NCBI GenBank assembly: GCA_046259385.1
Contig: JBJYWI010000232.1
Location: 1-34,968 of the forward strand
DNA: 34,968 bases
Direction of reading: 5' to 3'
Source: CAVWDI01 sp046259385
Lineage (GTDB): Bacteria > Chloroflexota > Anaerolineae > Anaerolineales > UBA4823
Within the stretch, counting starts at the first letter, position 1. The number at the start of each line of letters is the position of its first letter. A program made the position numbers and the translations under genes. This document shows positions 9,518-17,639 of the stretch, one piece after another. The notes under the pieces were generated by a model, which saw nothing but the letters and a program-made list of their open reading frames with translations, did no database searches and had not been told where the DNA came from.

Positions 9518-9535
9518 TATTCGAATATGCGAATA
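9518..9535. promoter_or_regulatory. Palindromic operator of the ArsR-type regulator
   Basis: The 18-base element TATTCGAATATGCGAATA is symmetric at 8 of 9 base pairs. Its size and A/T-rich arms resemble the 12-2-12 or shorter sites bound by ArsR-family repressors. It ends 17 bases before the regulator's start codon, which fits negative autoregulation of the operon that follows. Confidence 0.6.
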
Positions 9536-9552
9536 CATTAAAAGGAACGAGA

Positions 9553-9876
9553 ATGGAATATCCAACAATCGAAGAACTGCGACTTCTGCACGACAAGATC
9601 TGCAAGTCGTTGGGCGATCCCACCCGGATTCAGCTCCTTTATATCCTAAAAGAGCAATCGCACAACGTGTCATCGCTGGCTGAATTGATGGAACTTCCCC
9701 AACCAACGGTCTCACGTCACCTTGCGATTTTGCGAAACAGTTCTCTGGTTTCCGCTGAGAGAGACGGGCAGAGCGTCAACTACCGGCTGGCGTACCCGGA
9801 AATCATTGAAGTGCTCGAGTCTATGCGCGCTATACTGCGCGAATCGCTGGTGCTGCAGTCAAGCGTTCTTGATTGA
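9553..9876 (+). CDS. ArsR/SmtB family winged-helix regulator
   Basis: A 107-residue winged-helix protein. The first helix contains KSLGDPTRIQLLYIL, the recognition region is LPQPTVSRHLAILRNSSLV at residues about 49-67, and the wing is AERDGQSVNYRL. These are the standard ArsR-family landmarks. Only one cysteine (in KICKSLG, near residue 20) is present, so it lacks the metal-binding CVC box of ArsR/SmtB and the cysteine pair of the sulfane-sulfur sensors BigR and SqrR. Its signal is therefore unknown. It is first in a run of five plus-strand genes for multiheme cytochromes and sulfur transport, with 95 bases to the next gene, and most likely controls them. Confidence 0.88.
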   Translation: MEYPTIEELRLLHDKICKSLGDPTRIQLLYILKEQSHNVSSLAELMELPQPTVSRHLAILRNSSLVSAERDGQSVNYRLAYPEIIEVLESMRAILRESLVLQSSVLD

Positions 9877-9971
9877 CAAGCGTTTTTCCATTCCAACTTT
9901 TATATTGCTCCCGGGGAGCCGCAAACAGATCAATACGATTACACAACAGATAACATAACTGTGAGCAAAGA

Positions 9972-11414
9972 ATGAAAGATTTTAAATACATCTGGGTTGT
10001 CGGTCTGGTAGTCACTTTTTTGATAATAGTTGTACCGATCCTATCCCTTGTATCCGCTGAGCCCCAGCCGGAGGATGAACCCTGGGCTTCCATCGAGCCG
10101 GAAGTGCCCGAGGTAAGCCACCAGGATATCATTCAGGGACCATTTGAAAGCGGCCAGGAAGTTACCAGAGCCTGTCTGGAATGCCACCCGGATGCCGGGC
10201 AGCAGGTATTGGAAACGGTCCACTGGAAATGGGAGGGGGATCCGGTAATGGTGGACGGCAGAGATGAACCGGTTACGATCGGTAAAAAGAACCAGATCAA
10301 CAATTTCTGCATCGGCATTCAATCCAACTGGGAAGGCTGCACCCGCTGCCATGCCGGTTACGGTTGGGATGACGCGGACTTTGACTTTAACAACCAAGAC
10401 AACATCGACTGCCTGGTCTGTCACGACCAGACCGGGACATATGTAAAAAGCAACTCCGGCTTACCAAACAGCGATGTGGACCTGTTGGTAGTTGCGAAAA
10501 GCGTCGCCAAGCCAACGCGTTCAAACTGCGGAGGCTGCCATTTCAACGGCGGCGGCGGCAATGCGGTTAAACACGGCGACCTGGACGGCAGCCTGTTCTT
10601 CCCGACCGAAACGATAGACGTGCACATGGGGCGCCATGATTTTAACTGCACCGACTGCCATAAGACTGTGGATCACAATATCCGCGGGCGAGCCATGTCG
10701 GTCAGTGTGGAAAATAATAACCAAGTCTTCTGCACTGACTGCCATAAAGAGGACCTGCACGAGGACGAGCGTATCAACGCCCATACTGGTACTGTTGCCT
10801 GCCAAACCTGCCACATACCGCAGGGGGCAGTCAGGGACCCCACAAAAATGCACTGGGACTGGTCTTCCGCCGGACAGGATTTACCTGAAGATGAGCACTC
10901 ATACCTGAAAATCAAGGGAAGCTTTGTCTATGAAGAAGATTTTATGCCCGAGTATTACTGGTCAAACGGTAACGCTTACCGCTATCTGCTCGGGGATAAG
11001 ATCGATCCAGGGGAGACCACGGTTCTGAACAAACCCAAGGGTGGTATTAATGATCCGGACGCAAAAATCTGGCCTTTTAAAGTACATCGCGCCAACCAGA
11101 TATATGATAAGGTGCATAATTACCTGCTCCAACCCAAAACGGTTGGAGAGGGTGGATACTGGACTGAATTCGACTGGGACCTTGCAGCCAGACTGGGTTC
11201 TGAAGCGGTGGGGCTGGATTACAGCGGGGATTACGGTTTCGCCCCAACCGAGATGTACTGGCCGCTATCGCACATGGTAGCGCCCAAAGAGAATGCCCTG
11301 CAGTGCACCGACTGCCACGGGGAAGAGAGCCGGATGGATTGGATAGGGCTCGATTATTTCGGCGACCCGCTTCGCTGGGGTGGCCGGCATGTCCTGCCAA
11401 CAGAATCGCAATAG
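9972..11414 (+). CDS. Octaheme c-type cytochrome, tetrathionate reductase family
   Basis: The 480-residue exported protein has an N-terminal membrane segment (residues about 9-28, VVGLVVTFLIIVVPILSLV) as signal or anchor. Eight CXXCH heme sites lie at residues 68, 123, 147, 186, 226, 254, 277 and 445. The spacing, the ACLECHPDAGQQVLETVHW start, and the conserved CGGCHFNGGGGNAVKHGDLDGSL region match the octaheme tetrathionate reductase (OTR) family. Family members reduce tetrathionate, and the characterised Shewanella enzyme also reduces nitrite and hydroxylamine in vitro, so the true substrate is uncertain. The sulfur-related neighbours favour a sulfur oxyanion. The gene stops 13 bases before the membrane cytochrome, its likely electron donor or acceptor. 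Confidence 0.9.
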   Translation: MKDFKYIWVVGLVVTFLIIVVPILSLVSAEPQPEDEPWASIEPEVPEVSHQDIIQGPFESGQEVTRACLECHPDAGQQVLETVHWKWEGDPVMVDGRDEPVTIGKKNQINNFCIGIQSNWEGCTRCHAGYGWDDADFDFNNQDNIDCLVCHDQTGTYVKSNSGLPNSDVDLLVVAKSVAKPTRSNCGGCHFNGGGGNAVKHGDLDGSLFFPTETIDVHMGRHDFNCTDCHKTVDHNIRGRAMSVSVENNNQVFCTDCHKEDLHEDERINAHTGTVACQTCHIPQGAVRDPTKMHWDWSSAGQDLPEDEHSYLKIKGSFVYEEDFMPEYYWSNGNAYRYLLGDKIDPGETTVLNKPKGGINDPDAKIWPFKVHRANQIYDKVHNYLLQPKTVGEGGYWTEFDWDLAARLGSEAVGLDYSGDYGFAPTEMYWPLSHMVAPKENALQCTDCHGEESRMDWIGLDYFGDPLRWGGRHVLPTESQ

Positions 11415-11427
11415 GAAGGGATAGACA

Positions 11428-14190
11428 ATGACTGGCGTGAAGTTGGGTTTGGTCTGGAAAAAGTCGTTATTTACTTGGGTATCAAGGTTGTTTTTCTTGA
11501 TGGCGCTTATTGCGCTGGCTGTCCAACCAGCTGCGGCGGATGAACCTGACCTTCACCCAAATTTCCCTTTGTTAAATGAAGCTGGTGAGAACGTGCTCGA
11601 CTCTGGTGGGCCGATCTCCACCATGCAGACCTGTAAAAGCTGCCACGATACAGAATTTATTGAAAAGCACAGTTTTCACAGCGATGTGGGATTATCTTCC
11701 TATGGACCGCCAGGAAGCACGCTCACCGGAAGACCATGGGATACAAGTCCGGGGCTTTTCGGCAACTGGAATCCGATCATGTACCGTTATCTATCACCGG
11801 ATGGGGACGAAAGGGTTGATCTAACCACCCCGGAATGGTTGCAGCTCTTCGGCGCCCGCCATGCTGGCGGCGGACCGGCGGTCACCAGCCGGGAAGGCGA
11901 ACCGCTTGCAGATCTCAAACCTCAGGAAGGGAACCCGGAGACGAACATCGTAGATTCCGAAAGTGGCGAACTGGTTCCCTGGGACTGGGGCGAATCGGGC
12001 GTGGTCGAGATGAACTGCTTCCTGTGCCACACCTACGAGCCGGACAATACCGCCCGTATAGAGACACTGCATAAAGGAGATTTCAGCTGGGCTAACACTG
12101 CCACCCTATCAGGCTCGGGAATTGTGGAAAAAAATGGAGACCAATGGGAATGGAATAAAGAGGCTTTTACAGATAGTGGGGAAGTAAAATCGGATTATAT
12201 CCGGATACAGGAGCCTAGTAATGAGAACTGCGGTTTGTGCCATGGTCTGGTGCATGTCGACGCCCAGACGCCGCTGGTGATGTACGCCTGCACCCCGGAA
12301 CAGTGGAGCACAATCACCACCGGGCAGATTTTTTCGCCCCAGCGCATTTCCACATCCGGATTGAATATCGCCGATAAGGAAAAACTCAACCGTTCCTGGG
12401 ATATCCATGCTGAAAGAGTGCTGCGGTGCACAGACTGCCATTACTCACTCAACAACCCAGTTTATTACCAGGAATCGGGCGAGAAGAAGCCCGAAAGTTT
12501 GCTGTTTGACCCGCGCCGGATTGACCTGGGCGAGTACCTGTACCGACCGCTGCACCAGTTCGCAAAAGGTCAGAGCGCCCAGGGGAGTCTGGCGCCTGAA
12601 TTAGACAACACCCTGCGGCGCTGCGAGTCATGCCACAGCATCCAGGCTAGCCATGACTGGCTGCCATATAAGGAGCGCCACACCCAAGCTTTGAGCTGCG
12701 AATCCTGCCATGTCCCCAAAATGTATGCCCCAGCTAGGCTGTATTACGACTGGACTGTTCTCAAACCGGACTATAGTCCGCAGGTAAACTGCCGCGGGAT
12801 GCAGGGGCAGGGCGACACCTTCAGCGAAGCTTTCATCACCGGATTCGAACCAGTTCTTTTGCCGCGTGATAACGGCTTGGGAGGCACTTCTCTAACGCCG
12901 CACAATATAATCAGCTCCTGGTTCTGGGTCTACGGCGACCCGCCGCGCCCGGTTTCCCAGCGTGATCTGAGCGCGGTCTGGCTGGTGGATGGCTCCTACC
13001 CTGAAGAGATTCTGGAAATATTTGACAAGAATGCAAACGGGGAGCTCGAAACCGCCGAACTGGTTATCGACAATCAGGTAAAAGAAAATTTAATCAAGTC
13101 CCGGCTGGTTGAAATTGGCCTTGATAACCCACGCATCCAGGGTGAAATCCAGCCGTACAGCATCAACCACACCGTCACCCATGAAGGATGGGCGATCAAA
13201 GACTGCCGCACCTGCCACTCGGACGAATCAAGGATTAATGCGCCAATGCTGCTATCCGACCGTTTGCCGGGGGGTGTTATGCCGGATTTCGTGAGCGATC
13301 CGTCCGTTTCGATGGCTGGTATTCTTAATGTATCTGAAACAGGCGAATTGTACTACCTGCCGCGGAGTCAGGGATCGGAAAGTGGAAGCAGCTCCGGTTT
13401 TTACATCTTGGGGCATGATCATGTTGACTGGGTTGACAGGCTGGGCGCGCTGATCTTCCTTGCCACACTGGCTGGCATAATGGTTCACGCCGGCTTCCGT
13501 TTTTTCAGCACCCGCCGCCGGGCACACCTAGAACCGGAACTTGAACAGGTCTATATGTACACGGTTTACGAAAGGCTGTGGCACTGGCTGCAAACTGCCC
13601 TTATCTTGGGATTGATTTTCACCGGTTTGATCATTCACAAGCCGGATATCTTCGGCATCTTCAGCTTCAGGTATGTGGTATTGGTGCATAATGTACTGGC
13701 TTTTATTCTGGTTGCAAACGCAGCCCTGGCAGCTTTTTACCACCTCGCGAGCGGAGAGATCAAACAATTTATCCCCGAGCCGCACGGCTTTTTTAACCAA
13801 ACAATTCTTCAGGCGAAATATTATCTGAACGGTATATTCCACGGCGAAAAACACCCGGTAGAAAAAACACCTGAAAGGAAATTAAATCCCCTCCAGCAGG
13901 TAACGTATATCGCGATTCTGAATATCCTGCTGCCGCTGCAAATCCTCACCGGGATTTTCATGTGGGGAGCACAGCGCTGGCCGGAGATCGTGGTGATGCT
14001 TGGGGGGCTGCCGTTCCTTGCGCCGTTTCACACATTGGTTGCCTGGCTGTTCGCATCCTTTGTGGTGTTGCACGTCTATCTGACCACGACCGGGCACAGC
14101 GCAACCGCTGGCATAAAATCCATGATTATGGGTTGGGAGGAGCTGGAAAGCCATACCAATCCCATCCAGGAGGAATTGACAGGATCATGA
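11428..14190 (+). CDS. Heptaheme cytochrome c fused to a cytochrome b membrane domain
   Basis: This 920-residue protein has a signal peptide (to about residue 38, cleavage near AAADEP), then seven CXXCH sites at residues 69, 197, 268, 334, 399, 424 and 593. A perfect EF-hand-like loop, DKNANGELETAE, sits at 533-544 between the last two hemes. From about 670 on there are several membrane helices with a cytochrome b core beginning VYERLWHWLQ, resembling the b subunits of formate dehydrogenase and thiosulfate reductase. Conserved histidines in the helices could bind two b hemes. It can pass electrons between membrane quinol and the external octaheme partner. It overlaps the next gene by the four bases ATGA (14187-14190), which indicates translational coupling. 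The exact fusion is unfamiliar to me. Confidence 0.85.
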   Translation: MTGVKLGLVWKKSLFTWVSRLFFLMALIALAVQPAAADEPDLHPNFPLLNEAGENVLDSGGPISTMQTCKSCHDTEFIEKHSFHSDVGLSSYGPPGSTLTGRPWDTSPGLFGNWNPIMYRYLSPDGDERVDLTTPEWLQLFGARHAGGGPAVTSREGEPLADLKPQEGNPETNIVDSESGELVPWDWGESGVVEMNCFLCHTYEPDNTARIETLHKGDFSWANTATLSGSGIVEKNGDQWEWNKEAFTDSGEVKSDYIRIQEPSNENCGLCHGLVHVDAQTPLVMYACTPEQWSTITTGQIFSPQRISTSGLNIADKEKLNRSWDIHAERVLRCTDCHYSLNNPVYYQESGEKKPESLLFDPRRIDLGEYLYRPLHQFAKGQSAQGSLAPELDNTLRRCESCHSIQASHDWLPYKERHTQALSCESCHVPKMYAPARLYYDWTVLKPDYSPQVNCRGMQGQGDTFSEAFITGFEPVLLPRDNGLGGTSLTPHNIISSWFWVYGDPPRPVSQRDLSAVWLVDGSYPEEILEIFDKNANGELETAELVIDNQVKENLIKSRLVEIGLDNPRIQGEIQPYSINHTVTHEGWAIKDCRTCHSDESRINAPMLLSDRLPGGVMPDFVSDPSVSMAGILNVSETGELYYLPRSQGSESGSSSGFYILGHDHVDWVDRLGALIFLATLAGIMVHAGFRFFSTRRRAHLEPELEQVYMYTVYERLWHWLQTALILGLIFTGLIIHKPDIFGIFSFRYVVLVHNVLAFILVANAALAAFYHLASGEIKQFIPEPHGFFNQTILQAKYYLNGIFHGEKHPVEKTPERKLNPLQQVTYIAILNILLPLQILTGIFMWGAQRWPEIVVMLGGLPFLAPFHTLVAWLFASFVVLHVYLTTTGHSATAGIKSMIMGWEELESHTNPIQEELTGS

Positions 14191-14771
14191 CGACCTATAC
14201 ATCTACTCAAGATGCCGTAAAACCGGCGGCAAAAACCAAAACCAGAATCAACCTGCGCCGCGAGACTAAAGCTTACATCAACCCTTACCTTGCCGGCATC
14301 CTGCTGGGCGTGGTGCTTTTTTTAGCCTTTTTCATCACCGGCAGCGGTTTGGGGGCTTCTGGAGGGATGAACCGCCTTCTGGTAGTGGTTCAAGACGCAA
14401 TTGCTCCGGATCATGTTGACCGTACGCCGTACCTGCTGGAGATGGCAGGCGGGGACAAAAACCCCCTGGACAGCTGGGTAGTTTGGGTCACAATTGGCGT
14501 CGTATTGGGAGGATTTGTATCCGGATGGCGCAACGGGCGGATTCAAGTGGAGACAAACCGAGGCCCGCGCATGCCAGTCAAACTGCGCTGGGTAACAGCG
14601 TTTGTGGGCGGGGCATTCATGGGCTACGGCGCCCGCTTTGCAAGAGGTTGCACCTCCGGTCAGGCTCTTTCCGGTGGGGCAGTGTTATCAGTGGGAAGTT
14701 GGGCGTTTATGTTTGCTGTGTTCGCTGGCGCCTACGCCCTGGCTTATTTTGTGCGCAAGTTGTGGTTATGA
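14187..14771 (+). CDS. YeeE/YedE family half-transporter, first unit
   Basis: A 194-residue membrane protein starting at the ATG that overlaps the previous stop. It has about four membrane helices and the conserved family motif FARGCTSGQALSGGAVLS, whose cysteine belongs to the sulfur-relay set known from the thiosulfate transporter TsuA (YeeE). The protein covers only one of the two repeats found in full-length YeeE/YedE; the second is encoded by the next gene after an 11-base gap. Together they would make one complete channel. The substrate is inferred as thiosulfate or a related sulfur species; YedE relatives have been linked to selenium, so that remains possible. Confidence 0.88.
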   Translation: MTTYTSTQDAVKPAAKTKTRINLRRETKAYINPYLAGILLGVVLFLAFFITGSGLGASGGMNRLLVVVQDAIAPDHVDRTPYLLEMAGGDKNPLDSWVVWVTIGVVLGGFVSGWRNGRIQVETNRGPRMPVKLRWVTAFVGGAFMGYGARFARGCTSGQALSGGAVLSVGSWAFMFAVFAGAYALAYFVRKLWL

Positions 14772-14782
14772 GGAGCTAAATA

Positions 14783-16012
14783 ATGACCCTTTTCCCCTTA
14801 CCTTTATCACAGTATTTTGCACCATTCGGCGTTTACCTGGTTTACCTGCTGATCGGCTTTGCATTCGGTAATGTGCTTGAGATGGCCGGGTTTGGCAATT
14901 CGCGCAAACTGGCTGCCCAGTTTTACTTCCGGGATATGACGGTTCTTAAAGTGATGTTCGGGGCAATCATCACCGCCATGGTGCTGATCTTCAGCGCCAC
15001 CGCCCTAGGCTTGCTGGACTATAACCTGATCTGGGTCAACCCGACTTACCTATGGCCGGGGATAGTTGGCGGGCTGATCATGGGGGTCGGTTTTATTATC
15101 GGTGGATTCTGACCGGGCACATCGCTCGTCGGTTCGGCGACACTAAAATTGGATGCGATTTTCTTCACTCTGGGAGTTTTCTTCGGCATATTCTTGTTTG
15201 GCGAAACGGTCAGTAATTTTTCCACCTTCTGGTATTCCTCTTACCTGGGGCGTTTTACGCTGCCGCAGTTATTTGGCGTGCCAACCGGATGGGTGGTTTT
15301 GGGGGTAGTCCTGATGGCGCTGTTTATGTTCTTCGGGGCTGAGCAGCTTGAGAAAATATTCGGTAAAAAAGACCCCAGCAAAGCCCCAAAGTGGCGCTAT
15401 GCAGCAGCAGGCGCTCTGGTCGCGATTGCGGTTGCCCTGGTGATTGCCGGTCAGCCAACCAACAATGAACGCTGGGCAAGCATATCAGGTGAGAAACAAG
15501 CCCTGCTGGATGAACGCCAGGTGCAGATACATCCTGGGGAACTGCTGGACCTGATCCACGATAACCAGATCAAGATAATTATGCTGGACGTACGCGATGA
15601 AATGGATTACAACCTGTTCCATATCCTGGATGCCAGACATATCCCTATTAATGAATTGCAGGGTATCGTATCCGACCTGCACTTTGAACCAGCTAACACG
15701 GTCTTCGTTACCATGAGCAATGATGAAACCGCCGCAACGGATGCCTGGAAATACCTAGTGGCGGAAAGCGTCCCAAATGTGTATATTCTCGAGGGCGGGA
15801 TCAATAACTGGATTGCCACCTTCGGGGATGACGATCTGACCAAAACCTTAAACAGCGGCGCGGGCGATGACCAGCTATGCTACATCTTTGATTCTGCCCT
15901 AGGCTCGCGCAACCCGGCTGCTGAACCGGATGCTGAGAGCGTCGAGCTGATCTACACGCCCAAGGTCAAGCTCGAGCTTAAGCGCGCTCCAATTAGTGGG
16001 GGCTGTGGGTAG
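14783..16012 (+). CDS. YeeE/YedE second unit fused to rhodanese-like domain; in-frame TGA, possible selenoprotein
   Basis: Reading straight through a TGA at 15110-15112 gives 409 residues. Residues 1-215 are membrane helices of the second YeeE/YedE repeat; residues about 235-350 form a rhodanese fold (LDVRDEMDYNLFHILDARHIP). The TGA is codon 110, in GGF-x-PGTSLVG, where family members carry a conserved cysteine. After it the frame stays open for 300 codons. The region behind the stop forms a 6-bp hairpin (15126-15140) with a G first in its loop, 19 bases from the TGA. I infer selenocysteine. Alternatives are a nonsense mutation or two separate proteins, but no ribosome-binding site precedes the next in-frame start (TTG 15149). 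The rhodanese active-site cysteine is absent; the chain ends GGCG. GAGGAG precedes the ATG. Confidence 0.65.
15113..15145 (+). promoter_or_regulatory. SECIS-like hairpin behind the in-frame TGA
   Basis: TCGTCG (15126-15131) pairs with CGGCGA (15135-15140), one G-U pair included, around a GTT loop. The loop G is separated from the TGA by 19 bases, within the range used by bacterial SECIS elements. The stop is followed by C, a context that weakens termination. The stem is short and sits in coding sequence, so chance is not excluded. Confidence 0.45.
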
Positions 16013-16089
16013 AGTTTACGCTGTGTGAATTGAATCCAGGTACACCAAATTCATAGGAATTGCACATAGAGGAAGATTGTTGAAGCTCA

Positions 16090-16129
16090 TGTGGAGATCG
16101 GATTCTGAAAGATCTCCACAATTTTCTTA
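16090..16129 (+). terminator. Strong terminator of the sulfur operon
   Basis: TGTGGAGATC (16090-16099) is a perfect 10-bp match to GATCTCCACA (16111-16120) around an 11-base loop, followed by ATTTTCTT. It lies 78 bases after the stop of the YedE-rhodanese gene, and so closes the five-gene transcript. The minus strand lacks a T-run, so it does not serve the TSUP gene. Confidence 0.85.
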
Positions 16130-16143
16130 ATTCCCATGTTTTA

Positions 16144-16866
16144 CTATCCTTTCCAAACCAGTGCGAGGTTGATGCCCAGCGCCAGTAACAGAGCCAGGAC
16201 GATTTTTCGGAAAATCCCCGGGTTGATAAAACGATCCAGGTGAAAACCAGCAAATGCTCCCAGCAGTACAAAAGGGATTGCCAAGGCGCTTTTCAGCAGA
16301 ACATCCTCTCCCAGACTGCCGTTCAGAAAGTGGGACACGATCGCCGCGATTGTGATGATCAGAAAGCAGCCCTGCAGATTGCCTTTAAATAGACCCGGCT
16401 CCCAGCGCTGGGTGTCACCATAAAGGATCATTGGAGGGGCAGCCATGTTATATGCCCCGCCTCCCAGCCCGCTGAAAAAACCGAACAGAAAAGCCCAGTT
16501 CGGATTCTTGAGGGCGGGTACTGGTAAGTTCAGGAAGGAGTATAAGGCGTAAAAAATGAGGATCAAACCAAGTATCGTTAAAGTGATCGATTCGGGGACA
16601 CGTGAAAGGAAGACCACCCCGACTGGAATGCCCAGAAGAGCTGAGGCAGAAATCCGCAGCACTGAGCGGGCGTCCAACGATCGGCGGTAACGAATGATCA
16701 TAATGACTTGAAGTTCAAGGATAACAACCGCCATCAATGGGACCGCAGTCCGGATTCCGAATAAAGCCGCTAGGAAGGGCGTGGCGACCATCGGTAAGCC
16801 AAAACCAGCTACCGCCTGGACAAAGCAGGAAACGGCGATAATAAGCGCAAAGTAGATTTGATCCAA
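16144..16866 (-). CDS. TSUP (TauE/SafE) family sulfite/sulfonate exporter
   Basis: A 240-residue protein with about eight membrane helices in two repeats, each bearing the family signature: GFGLPMVATPFLAALFGI near residue 21 and GFFSGLGGGAYNMAAPPMILY near residue 133. These match the TauE/SafE/TSUP family, whose members move sulfite, sulfoacetate, taurine-derived sulfonates or other organic anions across the membrane. It converges on the sulfur operon, ending 132 bases beyond its last gene. Together with that operon it suggests export of sulfite made from tetrathionate or thiosulfate; this is inference. The start is a TTG with AGG 7 bases upstream. A near-palindrome, GGTGGATTAATCACC at 16893-16907, lies just upstream and may be an operator. 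Confidence 0.87.
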   Translation of the reverse strand: MDQIYFALIIAVSCFVQAVAGFGLPMVATPFLAALFGIRTAVPLMAVVILELQVIMIIRYRRSLDARSVLRISASALLGIPVGVVFLSRVPESITLTILGLILIFYALYSFLNLPVPALKNPNWAFLFGFFSGLGGGAYNMAAPPMILYGDTQRWEPGLFKGNLQGCFLIITIAAIVSHFLNGSLGEDVLLKSALAIPFVLLGAFAGFHLDRFINPGIFRKIVLALLLALGINLALVWKG

Positions 16867-17171
16867 TTGATAACCTGTGTGTGATTTTTTAAGGTGGATT
16901 AATCACCAGCCCGTCTACATTTTTATTATACAGCCTGAAAATCTGGTTAAAAACTTTGGTTATATTTTAAATGCTGTCGGATTAGATGGCTTGAGTGGGG
17001 TATGCAGGATTTCTGGAATCCATCGGTTATTAATAGTTGTAGCCAGCAGGGGAAATACCCATGATATATTAAGATAATAAAGATAAAAATAGTGTATAAT
17101 TACTTATTATAGTCATAACAAACAGTTCAAATATTTGAACTGCGCCTATTCGCTAAAGGAGAAAATTTAAA
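16867..17171. other. Intergenic region upstream of the SnoaL-like gene
   Basis: It holds the promoter of the SnoaL-like gene with its palindrome, and presumably the divergent TSUP promoter. No gene is recognisable. Confidence 0.5.
17095..17142 (+). promoter_or_regulatory. TATAAT box followed by a perfect 20-bp palindrome
   Basis: A consensus -10 box TATAAT at 17095-17100 is followed 22 bases later by CAGTTCAAATATTTGAACTG (17123-17142), which is perfectly symmetric. It ends 29 bases before the start codon. A repressor bound there would block transcription just after initiation. A matching half-site, TTGAACTG, recurs at 17623-17630 after the gene. The regulator is not identifiable. Confidence 0.6.
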
Positions 17172-17606
17172 ATGGATAAAGTTGAGATTGTCAAGAAGGC
17201 GATGAATTTTGATGCCCCGCCAGAGGAAACCCAAAGTTATATAGCCGAAAATTTTCAGGCGACGGATTCGATTGGCGGGCAACCGTATGACAAACAAACC
17301 TGGTTCGGAATGGGTGAGATTTTGAGGGCTTCCTTCCCCGACATGTCATTCGAAGTTGAAGAACTCCGCCAGGACGGTGAAGATGTTGTGGTCAAGGGGC
17401 GCTTCGTAGGAACATTTGAAAACGATTTTGACATGTCGGATATGAACATGGGCGTGATCCCTGCTACGGGGAAAAAGATAATTTTCCCTTACGACACCAG
17501 CAGGGTAAGTTTCGACGCTGATAATAAAATCGTCGTCCATCACAACCTTGATACAGGTCCCGATGCGGGCATGGCGGGTTTTATGAAAGCGCTCGGGGCG
17601 GGGTAA
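17172..17606 (+). CDS. SnoaL-like / ester cyclase family protein
   Basis: A 144-residue cystatin-like (alpha+beta) fold protein. The features are an N-terminal helix, then FQATDSIGGQPYDKQTWFGMGE, LRASFPDMSFEVEEL and VVVKGRFVGTFEND, the order seen in SnoaL-like ester cyclases of the NTF2 superfamily. Such proteins range from cyclases to small-molecule binders, and the catalytic residues cannot be assigned here. AAAGGAG precedes the ATG by a good distance. Downstream is a terminator at 17640-17670, so it is a single-gene unit controlled through the palindrome in its leader. Confidence 0.75.
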   Translation: MDKVEIVKKAMNFDAPPEETQSYIAENFQATDSIGGQPYDKQTWFGMGEILRASFPDMSFEVEELRQDGEDVVVKGRFVGTFENDFDMSDMNMGVIPATGKKIIFPYDTSRVSFDADNKIVVHHNLDTGPDAGMAGFMKALGAG

Positions 17607-17639
17607 ATTTTAATAATATTTCTTGAACTGTTAATAAGG

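Larger units (their letters stand above)
9211..9552. other. Intergenic region between GH94 and the ArsR operon
   Basis: This divergent spacer must hold promoters for both flanking genes. No gene is recognisable. Two inverted repeats stand out, TTGAAAT/ATTTCAA at 9410-9430 and a larger palindrome at 9518-9535 close to the ArsR start. Confidence 0.5.
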
